Shown: positions 45,320 through 54,244, counted from the stretch's first letter. The stretch: DNA of 64,000 nucleotides from Arcicella aurantiaca (GCF_003148625.1 NZ_QGGO01000001.1:1-64000); one strand, 5' to 3'. Numbers and translations are program-made. Notes: generated by a model not told the origin, from the letters alone.

Positions 45320-45955
45320 TTATAGGAGTTGTTCTATAAAATTTCTATAATCGTAATCATTTATATTTAGTTGAGTTCCTGAATTAGACTTTTCACTTAA
45401 AAAATTCTTGATTGCTTTTTTCCGTTTTTTCACAATACTTGGATGATTCAAATTAAAAACGTCTATTGTGGTAATTGCACGTTCTACATATTCTTTTCCC
45501 TTTGTCTCATTAATTTCTATTATGCCAGTAATTGGGTCAAAGAAAAAATAATCTGATGCGATATAATTATCGGCATCAGGTCGTAAAATTAGGTCACTGT
45601 ATTGGGCTAATTTCGATTTGTTACATCCGCCACAAGATAAATACAAATTTGTCCATTCGTAAGCTAAATGAATAAATTCAGTTTTACTAATTGGCTTAAA
45701 ATGGTCAATTTGATTATCAATTTTAGCTCTTTCATCCAATGGATACTCGTCGCAGTATGAACAGTGGAAATCTGTTATTTTGCCAAGTGACTGAGATATT
45801 TTATCGTGATAATTTACTCTATTTTTAATCCAACTGTGTTTGTATTTTGGGTTTACTTTTCTTTTAGCAATAAAATCATCTGTCCACTCTTTTCCTTTAT
45901 CTTTCAGTATTTGTGGTTCAGATTCAGTACGTTTGATGTTTGGAATTTTATACAT
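45320..45955 (-). CDS. ptuB: PtuB-like HNH endonuclease (Septu-like)
   Basis: 211 residues. The HNH core shows zinc cysteines C65/C68 (CSYC) and C108/C111 (CGGC), catalytic DHF (Asp84-His85) and WTNLYLSCGGCNKSK. The flanking segments RPDADNYIASDYFFFDPITGIIEIN and TIDVFNLNHPSIVKKRKKAI are those of the HNH family found in Septu and retron-associated PtuB proteins. It follows the ATPase gene by eight bases. The expected role is DNA cleavage in anti-phage defence when released or activated by the PtuA partner. Confidence 0.8.
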   Translation of the reverse strand: MYKIPNIKRTESEPQILKDKGKEWTDDFIAKRKVNPKYKHSWIKNRVNYHDKISQSLGKITDFHCSYCDEYPLDERAKIDNQIDHFKPISKTEFIHLAYEWTNLYLSCGGCNKSKLAQYSDLILRPDADNYIASDYFFFDPITGIIEINETKGKEYVERAITTIDVFNLNHPSIVKKRKKAIKNFLSEKSNSGTQLNINDYDYRNFIEQLL

Positions 45956-45963
45956 TTGAGAAA

Positions 45964-47274
45964 TTAGGCTACAACTTGATTACGAATTCTGTTAATTTGA
46001 CGTATTTGAGGGGTTATGTATGACATGATTTCATCTGGACGTTCTTGATTTTCAAAAAATAGAATTATTTCATTCCATCTAACTAATCTATGTTCATTAC
46101 CTTTTAAAATTTCTTTGGTAATATCACTAAACTCTTTAAGTTTTATTTCAATTTCATCTCCAAAACGTTCTTTAATTCCAAAAATTTCTTCCAAAATAGT
46201 ATCATAACTTTCTGCATCTTCCGACAAAACAGGCTCACCATCCAATACAGCAAAACCATCATCACCTTTCTTCAATTTATGCACCCAAGCCCCATCGACC
46301 GACCCCACCACAAAAGGCGAATGCGTGGAAATGAAAATTTGTGCATTTTTAAAGAGTTTTTGCACAACGGGTAAAATTTTACGTTGCCAAGCTGGATGAA
46401 GATGGACTTCAATTTCGTCGAGGAAGAGGATGAAGTTTCTTTCAAAAATGGGTGTATCGTTTTCCCATTTCAATCTGTGCAATCTAATAACTAAATCTGC
46501 AACCCAACCAAATACACTTTTAATTCCATCGGGTAATTGGTCAAATGATAAAAAATGATTTCTTATCTTCAGTTGAATTTGAAATTTATCCTCTTCTAAT
46601 TCAATTCTTACATTTTCTTCATTTTTAGCACAAATTATTTCAGAAATAATCTTTTCTATATCTAATATCTTTTGAGCAAAAAGTAATGATTTATTTTCGT
46701 CCCCTTTGCCTTTTGCTATGTATTCTTTACTTTTTGTATTGGCTAACCATTGAAGTATCGTTTTAGGGTTTATTGATTTTTGAAAACTTAGAGCATTTAC
46801 CATAGAGTTTTCTAAATTCTCGTCAATTCCTGATACTTTTACATCACTAAAACTTCTGTGTCCACTGTAAGCAATAGTTACAAAATTAAAAGTATAATCA
46901 TCTGGATTATTTAGTCTTTCACTGTAATTAAATATCTTTTCTTGAAATTTTATTTGCCCTAATTTATTTATACCTAATGTGTTATTTTGTTTTAAAACGT
47001 CAAAATCAAGAATTGAGTTTAAGTTTTCGGAAAAGTGAACATCTGCTATACCTGTATCATCCCACAATTTTTTAGGAAGAAAATTTATATTTGCCCCTGT
47101 TCCGAATGACTGTGCCAAAGACTCTAAAACCGTACTCTTCCCAGTCCCATTTTCCCCAGTCAAAATATGAATTTCAGCTTTATCTGGGTCAGTCTTTTTA
47201 GGAAAGTCCATTTTTATATGCTCAAAAGCTCCTATTTTATTAATTTCAAGGCTTTCTATTCTGAAATTTTCCAT
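45964..47274 (-). CDS. ptuA: PtuA-like AAA ATPase (Septu-like)
   Basis: 436 residues of the SMC/OLD-type AAA class: Walker A TGENGTGKST (residues 39-48), an internal helical insertion (about 95-235), then Walker B FILFLDEIEVHLHPAWQ and the switch His in ISTHSPFVVGS. In Septu, PtuA is the ATPase that holds PtuB. No reverse transcriptase or retron RNA is seen, so a retron version is not supported. The pair interrupts an otherwise housekeeping stretch (recD-like helicase, aminotransferase, mnmA). A palindromic element lies directly upstream (47317-47383). Confidence 0.78.
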   Translation of the reverse strand: MENFRIESLEINKIGAFEHIKMDFPKKTDPDKAEIHILTGENGTGKSTVLESLAQSFGTGANINFLPKKLWDDTGIADVHFSENLNSILDFDVLKQNNTLGINKLGQIKFQEKIFNYSERLNNPDDYTFNFVTIAYSGHRSFSDVKVSGIDENLENSMVNALSFQKSINPKTILQWLANTKSKEYIAKGKGDENKSLLFAQKILDIEKIISEIICAKNEENVRIELEEDKFQIQLKIRNHFLSFDQLPDGIKSVFGWVADLVIRLHRLKWENDTPIFERNFILFLDEIEVHLHPAWQRKILPVVQKLFKNAQIFISTHSPFVVGSVDGAWVHKLKKGDDGFAVLDGEPVLSEDAESYDTILEEIFGIKERFGDEIEIKLKEFSDITKEILKGNEHRLVRWNEIILFFENQERPDEIMSYITPQIRQINRIRNQVVA

Positions 47275-47316
47275 ATTAATTCTTTACTTGTTTTCTCAAA
47301 AATAATCATTTTTTCC

Positions 47317-47383
47317 GTAGGACAGGTTTCCAACCTGTCAATTTACTGAATAATCGTAGATACAGGTTGGAAACCTGTGCTAC
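47317..47383. repeat. REP-like inverted pair that forms the end of the aminotransferase gene
   Basis: Arms of 22 bp (47317-47338 and 47362-47383) match with one mismatch. Each starts GTAG and holds the palindrome ACAGGTT-N3-AACCTGT. The right arm is coding: it supplies the C-terminal residues STGFQPVST of the neighbouring protein, whose stop lies in the loop. Confidence 0.8.
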
Positions 47384-47939
47384 TCAACTCCCGAAAGGTA
47401 TTTATCAGACAAACTCCTTGATAGTTTTCTAAGTCTTTAATCTTAATTTCTTTTTCTGTAATTTCTTGTCTATCAAGCAATTGTTGTCTTTTCGTTCCTT
47501 TTAATAATGGCGTTGAAGGCGTGACCCAATTTTTACCATCGTAAAATGCTAAATTTGCGATTGTACAGTCAGTAATGAAACCATTTTTAGTCATGATTAC
47601 TTCGTCAACTTTTTGGTTTTCAGTGAGTAATTTCGTTAAAAAACTACGGTCGGCGTATTTATAGGAATAATCCCAATCGCCAATATCAACCAATTTTAAG
47701 GTTCTAATTTCTTTGTAAACGTAAGGTACAAACGTAATTTCTTCAATTTCTTTTGAATAAATCACACGACAACGAAAAATACCTTCTGAACACTCAGAAG
47801 GTATTTTCATGATATTTTCTAACTTCAAAATATCTTGACAATCAAATAAATCAGCTCGTGAAGCATTCAAGCGATTATTATGGTATTCGATATGTTGAAG
47901 CGTTCCGTTTTTTATTTGTATGGTTTCTAATAGTTGCAT
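47343..47939 (-). CDS. Aminotransferase class IV, aminodeoxychorismate lyase-like
   Basis: About 198 residues from the ATG at 47939 (family members start three residues before FETI/LETI); an ATG at 47954 would add five. It is a PLP fold type IV enzyme: IEYHNNRLNASRADLF, the PLP Lys in YKYADRSFL, EVIMTKNGFITDCTIANLAFYDG and TPLLKGTKRQQLLD. The likely role is 4-amino-4-deoxychorismate lyase (folate synthesis), though D-amino acid or branched-chain aminotransferases share the fold. Its last residues (STGFQPVSTIIQ) are encoded by a palindromic repeat, so the original C-terminus was altered. Confidence 0.75.
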   Translation of the reverse strand: MQLLETIQIKNGTLQHIEYHNNRLNASRADLFDCQDILKLENIMKIPSECSEGIFRCRVIYSKEIEEITFVPYVYKEIRTLKLVDIGDWDYSYKYADRSFLTKLLTENQKVDEVIMTKNGFITDCTIANLAFYDGKNWVTPSTPLLKGTKRQQLLDRQEITEKEIKIKDLENYQGVCLINTFRELSSTGFQPVSTIIQ

Positions 47940-47972
47940 GGATTTTATAATCATATTGCAAAAATCACTTAA

Positions 47973-49130
47973 TCATTCACTCAATGTAACTGCTGCATAA
48001 ATGCCTGTATCGGCATTTTGTTTGAACGATTTTAGAATCCATCCGCCGCCAATTACGTCGTTTCCTTCGTAAAAAACTGCTGCTTGTCCCGGAGCAATTC
48101 CAGAAACTGAATCCTTAAAATGCACTTTCATTTTATCGCCTTCTTGCCAAATAGTAGCGTCTGCTCCTGCATCTTTATAACGAACTTTGGTAACGGTTTC
48201 AATTGGATTTTCGATGGACGCATATTTTGATAAATTCAACTGTCCGACCATCATTCCGTCTCTTTCCAAATCTTTATCACGACCCAAAACTACTTCGTTG
48301 GTTTCTTTTCTGATTTCAGTCACAAAAGCAGGATAACCCAAAGCGATTCCTAAACCTTTCCGTTGTCCGATGGTATAAAATGGATAACCTTCGTGTTTGC
48401 CTAATATTTTACCGTCAGTATCCAAGAAATTTCCGCCTTTTACTCTTTCCTCTAAACCATCAACACGACGTTTGATAAAACCTCTATAATCGTTATCCGG
48501 TACAAAACAGATTTCGTAACTTTCTGCTTTATTGACTAAATCCATAAAGCCACGTTCAGTAGCCATTTCACGGATTCTTGCCTTGGTCAAATGTCCCAAA
48601 GGCAATTTTGTACGAGCTAAACTCTCTTGCGAAACGCCCCAAAGAACATAACTTTGGTCTTTCCAAGCGTCAAATCCTTTAGAAATAATATGTCTGCCGT
48701 TTTCTTCTCTGATGTTGGCGTAATGTCCCGTCGCTATAAATTCACAGTCTAATTTATCGGCACGTCTCAAAAGTGCGTCCCATTTGATGTGCGTATTACA
48801 CATTACACATGGATTTGGCGTGCGTCCTTCTATGTATTCGCCTGTAAAATAGTCGATTACAGCATCACCAAATTCATTTCTGATGTCTAAAATATAGTGG
48901 GGAAAACCCAATTGAACTGCCACATTACGGGCATCATTGATGGAATCTAAAGAACAACAACCTGTTTCTTTTTTTGTACCGCCAGAGGAGGCATAATCCC
49001 AAGTTTTCATCGTCATTCCAACGACTTCGTAGCCTTCTTCATGTAGCATTACCGCTGCCACCGAACTGTCAATACCGCCACTCATGGCTACTAAAATTCT
49101 TCCGTGTTTACTCATTTTGTTTGTCTGCAA
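47973..49130 (-). CDS. mnmA: tRNA-specific 2-thiouridylase
   Basis: Makes the s2U34 of tRNA-Lys, -Glu and -Gln using sulfur from a relay. The PP-loop GGIDSSVAAVML, the catalytic Cys in TPNPCVMCNTHIKW and the second Cys in AESYEICFVPD are present, as are GTGHYAN-type and KDQSYVLWGV segments. The length of 385 residues includes five before the more likely start MSKHGRILVAMSGG at 49115. A -7 box TAACTTTG (49187-49180, minus strand) lies upstream. Confidence 0.96.
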   Translation of the reverse strand: MQTNKMSKHGRILVAMSGGIDSSVAAVMLHEEGYEVVGMTMKTWDYASSGGTKKETGCCSLDSINDARNVAVQLGFPHYILDIRNEFGDAVIDYFTGEYIEGRTPNPCVMCNTHIKWDALLRRADKLDCEFIATGHYANIREENGRHIISKGFDAWKDQSYVLWGVSQESLARTKLPLGHLTKARIREMATERGFMDLVNKAESYEICFVPDNDYRGFIKRRVDGLEERVKGGNFLDTDGKILGKHEGYPFYTIGQRKGLGIALGYPAFVTEIRKETNEVVLGRDKDLERDGMMVGQLNLSKYASIENPIETVTKVRYKDAGADATIWQEGDKMKVHFKDSVSGIAPGQAAVFYEGNDVIGGGWILKSFKQNADTGIYAAVTLSE

Positions 49131-49286
49131 GGGTTCAAAGCCCTTCGTTAATTATAAAAGATTCTTTTGAATCGAAATGCAAAGTTACAACAAACCAACA
49201 AATACTTTGGTTCTAAGGCTTGCTAATGATAGTTTTGTTGAAAATTTAGGAACAAATTTCGATTCAGAAGAATCAAATTACATATT

Positions 49287-49886
49287 ATGCTAAAAACAAC
49301 AGTAAAAGTTTCCAACCTTAATAATCTTTCTGACGCTCGTTATTGTGCAGGAATGGGCGTAGAAATGTTAGGTTTTTCGATGGATGAATTAGACTTTGAG
49401 AAGTTTAAAGAAATGCGGGGCTGGCTGGCAGGTGTACAGATAGTCGGCGAAACGGATTCGCAAGATGTTAAGAAAATAATAGAACTTAACGAACAATACC
49501 AACCTGATTTAATCCAAATTAGTGACGAGACCCTTGTGGCTGAACTTCAAAGAATTGGCAAGCCGATTATTATGAAAGTTGATTTTGCAACGGCTAATTT
49601 GCCAGCACTTTTCCAAACGTTAAAAGGGAATGTTGAATACTTTTTATTAGAAAATTCTGATGATTTTGGCGTAATTGATAATGATGTATTGAGTCAAATT
49701 GATGCGTGGTCGTTTCAATATCCAATTATTTTAGGATTTGGCGTGAAAGAATCTAACGCAAACGATTTACTGGAACAAACCCAATTGTCTGGACTTGCTC
49801 TAACGGGTGGAAATGAAATCAGACCGGGATTTGGTGATTTCGATGAATTAATGAATACTTTAGAAGCCTTAGAGTCAGACGACTAA
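49287..49886 (+). CDS. TrpF-like barrel lacking catalytic residues
   Basis: 199 residues with the phosphoribosylanthranilate isomerase fold pattern: KVSNLNNLSDARYCAGMGVEMLGF at the start, QPDLIQISDETLVAEL in the middle and LGFGVKESNANDL near the end. The catalytic Cys of the KICG motif is Ser9 here (KVSN), and the general-acid Asp strand reads YFLLENSD with Glu. The GGTG phosphate loop is missing. No other trp gene is nearby. It may be a divergent enzyme or a non-catalytic paralogue. It is divergent from mnmA and overlaps a small convergent gene by four bases. Confidence 0.65.
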   Translation: MLKTTVKVSNLNNLSDARYCAGMGVEMLGFSMDELDFEKFKEMRGWLAGVQIVGETDSQDVKKIIELNEQYQPDLIQISDETLVAELQRIGKPIIMKVDFATANLPALFQTLKGNVEYFLLENSDDFGVIDNDVLSQIDAWSFQYPIILGFGVKESNANDLLEQTQLSGLALTGGNEIRPGFGDFDELMNTLEALESDD

Positions 49887-49996
49887 GCGTTTTTTGTAGG
49901 TAGTCGTTTATCTTTATTGATGGTTACTTTAAAGCTGAGATATACTCCCATACCCAGCAAAAGCATTGCGAAGAGGACGAAAATCATGGCAGTCAT
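49883..49996 (-). CDS. 37-residue single-span membrane protein
   Basis: Minus-strand ATG at 49996 to TAG at 49883. The protein is MTAMIFVLFAMLLLGMGVYL followed by SFKVTINKDKRLPTKNA: one strong transmembrane helix and a basic tail, the sort of microprotein associated with respiratory or transport complexes. Codon use is ordinary and the convergent overlap with the TrpF-like stop is short. It is below the usual annotation length limit. I see no named family. Confidence 0.5.
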   Translation of the reverse strand: MTAMIFVLFAMLLLGMGVYLSFKVTINKDKRLPTKNA

Positions 49997-50362
49997 TTTT
50001 TTAGTAAGGATTGTTTTTCATAATTTTTAATTTTTAACGTGTAAATATTAAAAAAGTAACATATATGCTTGGTTTAGAACAAATATTAATCCAAAAATAG
50101 TTGAAAATCAATTACTTCCAAATAAATATCTGCTTTATAATCTAAAATCTTATTATTTGGTATCATATTGATAATGAATATGTTACTACATGATAAATTT
50201 TGATTTATGAAGTCAATTTAAAGAATGTTTTTCTAAAATTGTTTACCATTTACTCAATAACCTTTCTCTTTTATTTTTAATGAGAAATAAAATCCTTCAA
50301 AAGACATCATAGTGTCTGTCGATGTCAAAAATTGCTAATCATCATTTTCTTGGATTCATTGC

Positions 50363-50390
50363 AAAACAGGTATTTCTACCTGTTTTTTTG
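50363..50390 (+). terminator. Orphan intrinsic terminator
   Basis: A perfect 10-bp stem (AAAACAGGTA / TACCTGTTTT) with loop TTTC, followed by TTTTTTT. No plus-strand coding gene ends within 470 bases upstream. It could end a small RNA, or be an attenuator for the ThDP enzyme gene 160 bases downstream. A GACATC-N12-GATGTC hairpin lies just before it (50303-50326). The rest of 49997-50548 holds nothing else that I can support. Confidence 0.6.
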
Positions 50391-50548
50391 TTGATTTTGT
50401 TCCATAGTTTAGCATGAAATTTATGATTAAGTCGATAAAGTAGTTTTCATTGCAGATTTTAATGGACGAAAGAGTGAGGGGATGGGTGGCCTTAAATTTC
50501 TAATTATAGCACACAAGTAACAAACCGTATAATTTAAACTGATAACTA

Positions 50549-52507
50549 ATGAAAAAGGCTACTATTGAAAATCCAACTCGTTGGACAAGGGATTATTTGT
50601 TCGATGCGTTAAAAGAATTGGGTATTCATTACATTTTTGGTGTTCCCGGAACAAATGAGATTCCGATTATTGATGGAACTTCGTATCCAGAAAACGAAGT
50701 AAAGTACATTGAATGTCTGCACGAAAATATTGCGATTGGGGCAGCAATGGGTTCGGCAAGAATGACAGGAAAACCCGGAATTTTAGTAGTTCATGTCACC
50801 CCCGGAATTGCCCATAGTATTGGCAATTTATTTAATGCTTATCGTTCAAACACACCTTTGATAATTCTTTGTTGCCAACAACAAAATGAATTAGTAACCC
50901 AAGAACCCCTTTTAGCTTCAAATTTGGTTGATTTAGCTCGTCAATATACCAAATGGGCTCATGAAGTTCGCACGCCCGAAGAAGTTCCTTTAGTTTTACA
51001 ACGTGCTTTTAAAGAAGCGATGGCTCCACCAAATGGTCCTGTTTTCATTTCTATTCCTTGGGAATTTATGATGGTTGCTATTGAAGACGACCAAAAAATG
51101 GAAGGAATTACACGTATTTCTCCTCATTTTACGGGCGATGATGCTTCAATAAAACAAGCGGCTGATATTTTAGCCAATGCCAAAAATCCATTAATTGTGG
51201 CAGGCGATGCCGTTGGTTATGCTGATGCTTGGACAGAAATTCAAGAATTAGCAGAATTAATTGGAGCTCCAGTGGTTCAACAAACTTTTAGTAGTGTTGC
51301 CAATTTCCCAAATAACGATTACCATTGGCAAGGCGAATTACCGGGAAGTCAGGCGGGAGTGCAGTCGGTTTTTAAAAGACATGATGTAGCATTTTTAGTT
51401 GGTTTTGGGGCTCAGGCTCAATTGGCGGTTTTCAAATATTCAGATGGACCATTGATTCCAAAAGAAGTCACTCAGGTTTATTTGACGAACAATACGTGGG
51501 ATATTGCCAAAAATTTCTATGGAGAATCAGCCATTTTAGGGGACGTAAAAGCTACTTTACCTATTCTGAATAATTACATCAAACCTCAGCGTCCAGAGGG
51601 GGCTATCTCTCGAAATAATAAACTTGAAAAGTTAGCCCAATTACGTGTTCATCAATGGGAATCTTATTTGGAAGAAGCGATGCAACAATCTGATATTTGG
51701 GCAGTTGTGATTGCAAAAGCACTGAAAGATGAAATTAAAAAACGAGAAATGGTTGACAATTTCGTGTATGTTCACGAAGCGGTTTCTGATGGAGCACCTT
51801 TCCAATATTATCTTCCTTTTAGTACCGAAGGAGCAAAACCAATCAGTTATTACTGTGTGGCAGGCGGTTCTTTGGGTTGGTCGATGCCCGCATCTTTAGG
51901 GATAAAATTGGAAGAAAAAACAACGCAAGGCATTGGTACTAAATTAGTTATTAATGCTGTGGGAGATGGTTCGTCTTTATTTTATCCTCAAACTTGGTGG
52001 ACGGCTGCTCACGAAAAACTCCCGATTTTATATATCATTACCAATAATCATGAATATCATACGCTTCAATTAGGTTTGCAACAAGTGGTGGCAGCGTATG
52101 GGTCAGAGGCTGGTTATGGTTGGAAACCTAAAACGATAGACCCGAGCTATTTGCGTTTAGAACGCCCAAAGATGGATTTTGTAAATCTTGCCAAAGCATT
52201 TGGAGGTGAACACGGAGAAGTGGTACAAACACCAGCCAACGTTCATGAAGCCGTAGCAAGAGGAATTGACCACGTTTTGAATCATAAAACGTCCTATATT
52301 TTGGATATGAGAATTGCTTCAAATACACCAACAACGCCAGTAACGACTCCTGATGGAAGTATGATTTCGGTTGATAAACGCTATTTATTACAACCAGAAT
52401 TGAATGTTTTTCATGCAGATTCTGTCGAAAGCGATACGCCAATGTTGAAAGCTGGGCGTGGTTCAGCAGATGAAAAAGCGAATTTTAATCTGCCTTCTCT
52501 TTTCTGA
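50549..52507 (+). CDS. ThDP-dependent decarboxylase/synthase-like enzyme
   Basis: 652 residues. The catalytic Glu59 lies in ECLHENIAIGAAMG. The central domain includes ILANAKNPLIVAGDAVGYADAW. The ThDP/metal motif GDG (residue 472) runs GDGSSLFYPQTWWTAAHE and ends in ITNN. It belongs to the acetolactate synthase/benzoylformate decarboxylase superfamily. It is longer than the usual 530-570 residues: an extra C-terminal tail of about 50 residues (VDKRYLLQPELNVFHADSVESD). A flavin amine oxidase follows 79 bases later on the same strand, suggesting a 2-keto-acid decarboxylase acting on its product. The true substrate is unknown. Confidence 0.8.
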   Translation: MKKATIENPTRWTRDYLFDALKELGIHYIFGVPGTNEIPIIDGTSYPENEVKYIECLHENIAIGAAMGSARMTGKPGILVVHVTPGIAHSIGNLFNAYRSNTPLIILCCQQQNELVTQEPLLASNLVDLARQYTKWAHEVRTPEEVPLVLQRAFKEAMAPPNGPVFISIPWEFMMVAIEDDQKMEGITRISPHFTGDDASIKQAADILANAKNPLIVAGDAVGYADAWTEIQELAELIGAPVVQQTFSSVANFPNNDYHWQGELPGSQAGVQSVFKRHDVAFLVGFGAQAQLAVFKYSDGPLIPKEVTQVYLTNNTWDIAKNFYGESAILGDVKATLPILNNYIKPQRPEGAISRNNKLEKLAQLRVHQWESYLEEAMQQSDIWAVVIAKALKDEIKKREMVDNFVYVHEAVSDGAPFQYYLPFSTEGAKPISYYCVAGGSLGWSMPASLGIKLEEKTTQGIGTKLVINAVGDGSSLFYPQTWWTAAHEKLPILYIITNNHEYHTLQLGLQQVVAAYGSEAGYGWKPKTIDPSYLRLERPKMDFVNLAKAFGGEHGEVVQTPANVHEAVARGIDHVLNHKTSYILDMRIASNTPTTPVTTPDGSMISVDKRYLLQPELNVFHADSVESDTPMLKAGRGSADEKANFNLPSLF

Positions 52508-52586
52508 TAGGAATTGTATTTGAAATCTCGAATAACAAACATCAAACTTATAACTATTTAACAGCAGAAAACTGCAAGAAAAATTT

Positions 52587-54197
52587 ATGACAACTGAACA
52601 CATTGACATCGCTATTGTTGGCGGTGGAGTTTCGGGCGTGTATAGTGCTTGGAAGCTCAAAACGAAGTATCCTGATAAGAAAATTGTGGTTTTTGAAGGA
52701 AGCGACCACATTGGCGGACGTTTACTTTCGGTAAAACCACCTGAAATTCCGAATATGGTGGCAGAATTGGGTGGAATGCGAATTTTGGAAAATAATCAAA
52801 AATTGATTGTCAATTTAATTGCTGAATTGAATGCAAAATTGCCAAAAGATAATCAAATTGAATTGTACGATTTCCCTGTTGACCAACCGCAAAACATTGC
52901 TTATTTGAGAGGTGAGCATTTACGTTTGTCTGATTTTACGACAAATCCTGATAAAGTACCTTATCATTTATCGTTTTTGGAAAGAGGAAATTCTTCGGGA
53001 ACAATCGTGGTGAATGCCATTGAGCAAATTGTTCCGGGAATTACTGACCCCTCTTTAACGGAAGACGACCGTTTACGCATGACTCAAACGGCTACCTTTG
53101 AAGGAATTCCTTTGCATAAATTAGGTTTTTGGAATTTGCTTTATCGTGTCATTAGCGGTGAAGCGTATCAATTTAGCATGGATTCGGGGGGATATAATTC
53201 TACTTTAGTCAATTGGAATGCCGCCGATGCAATTCCTTGGTATTTATCCGATTTTGGTATTACACCGCAATATAAAGGTTTCAAAAAAGGCTTTCAACAA
53301 GTACCCATTACGGTGGCTAATTTCTTTGAAAGTATTGGTGGAGAAATTCGTCTGAATGCCAAATTAGAGTCTTTTGATTGGAATGGAAGCAATTTTGACT
53401 TGCAAATTGATGGAGAATCTTTAACGGCTGGACAATTGATTTTGGCAATGCCACGTCGTTCGCTTGATTTATTAGCACCGACTTGTCCGAAATTACAAGA
53501 AATTCAATCGCTTATTGGTAGTGTTACGCCACGTCCATTATTTAAAGTTTTTACCACTTATTCAAGTCCTTGGTGGCGAGTGGCGGGTTATACCGACGCA
53601 TCGGGAAAATATATTCCTTTGCAATCGGGAAGAACGGTGACAGATTTACCTGTTCGACAAACCTATTATTGGCCAAATAGTGATGGTTCGCCTGCGACAA
53701 GCGGAAACTCGATGCTATTAGCAAGTTATGACGATGGCTCAAATATTGGTTTTTGGGATGGATTGCGTCCTCAGCGGAAAAAAACATGGAGCAGAGGATT
53801 GGCACATACTCAAATTGAAGACCCATTTGTGGGAGAAGAAGGCGTAGAATTAAAAGCAGAAGCAAATGAAAGTGATGGATTGAATCAAAATTGGCACCAA
53901 TACAAAGCTCCACGCAGAATGATTGAGGAAATGAGCCGTCAATTAAGACAAATTCATGACCTTGATTTTACACCATGTGTACGCAGTGCAGCCTTCCGTG
54001 ATTGGGGCGAAGACCCGTTTGGAGGAGGTTGGAATAGTTGGAATATTGGTGTGAAAAGTTGGGAAGTGAGAGATAAAATAGTTCACCCAATTGATGATTG
54101 TCCGCTATTTATTTGTGGGGAGGCTTATTCAGATGCTCAAGGTTGGGTAGAAGGAGCTTTGCAAACGGCAGATATTATGCTGAAGCATCTTTTGTAG
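52587..54197 (+). CDS. Flavin-dependent amine/L-amino acid oxidase
   Basis: 536 residues. The FAD dinucleotide motif is IAIVGGGVSGVYSAWKL, followed by VVFEGSDHIGGRLLSV and the substrate-domain motif ELGGMRI. The C-terminal FAD site is FICGEAYSDAQGWVEGALQTADIML. This is the monoamine oxidase/L-amino acid oxidase class (VioA/RebO-like in layout). No signal peptide is seen. Its partner gene upstream encodes a ThDP decarboxylase-like enzyme; the two could convert an amino acid to a keto acid and then an aldehyde. The operon ends at the terminator at 54245. Confidence 0.85.
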   Translation: MTTEHIDIAIVGGGVSGVYSAWKLKTKYPDKKIVVFEGSDHIGGRLLSVKPPEIPNMVAELGGMRILENNQKLIVNLIAELNAKLPKDNQIELYDFPVDQPQNIAYLRGEHLRLSDFTTNPDKVPYHLSFLERGNSSGTIVVNAIEQIVPGITDPSLTEDDRLRMTQTATFEGIPLHKLGFWNLLYRVISGEAYQFSMDSGGYNSTLVNWNAADAIPWYLSDFGITPQYKGFKKGFQQVPITVANFFESIGGEIRLNAKLESFDWNGSNFDLQIDGESLTAGQLILAMPRRSLDLLAPTCPKLQEIQSLIGSVTPRPLFKVFTTYSSPWWRVAGYTDASGKYIPLQSGRTVTDLPVRQTYYWPNSDGSPATSGNSMLLASYDDGSNIGFWDGLRPQRKKTWSRGLAHTQIEDPFVGEEGVELKAEANESDGLNQNWHQYKAPRRMIEEMSRQLRQIHDLDFTPCVRSAAFRDWGEDPFGGGWNSWNIGVKSWEVRDKIVHPIDDCPLFICGEAYSDAQGWVEGALQTADIMLKHLL

Positions 54198-54200
54198 TTT

Positions 54201-54231
54201 GATAACTGGTTACTGGAAATTGGTAACTGGT
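54201..54231 (+). repeat. Heptanucleotide repeat (TAACTGG type)
   Basis: Four 7-bp units: TAACTGG, TTACTGG, AAATTGG, TAACTGG. They follow the amine oxidase stop. Confidence 0.65.
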
Positions 54232-54244
54232 CAATTTAGATGTA

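Noticed and set aside
45320-47383. A retron with PtuA/PtuB effectors
   Set aside because: No reverse transcriptase gene and no msr-msd-like RNA is found near the pair.
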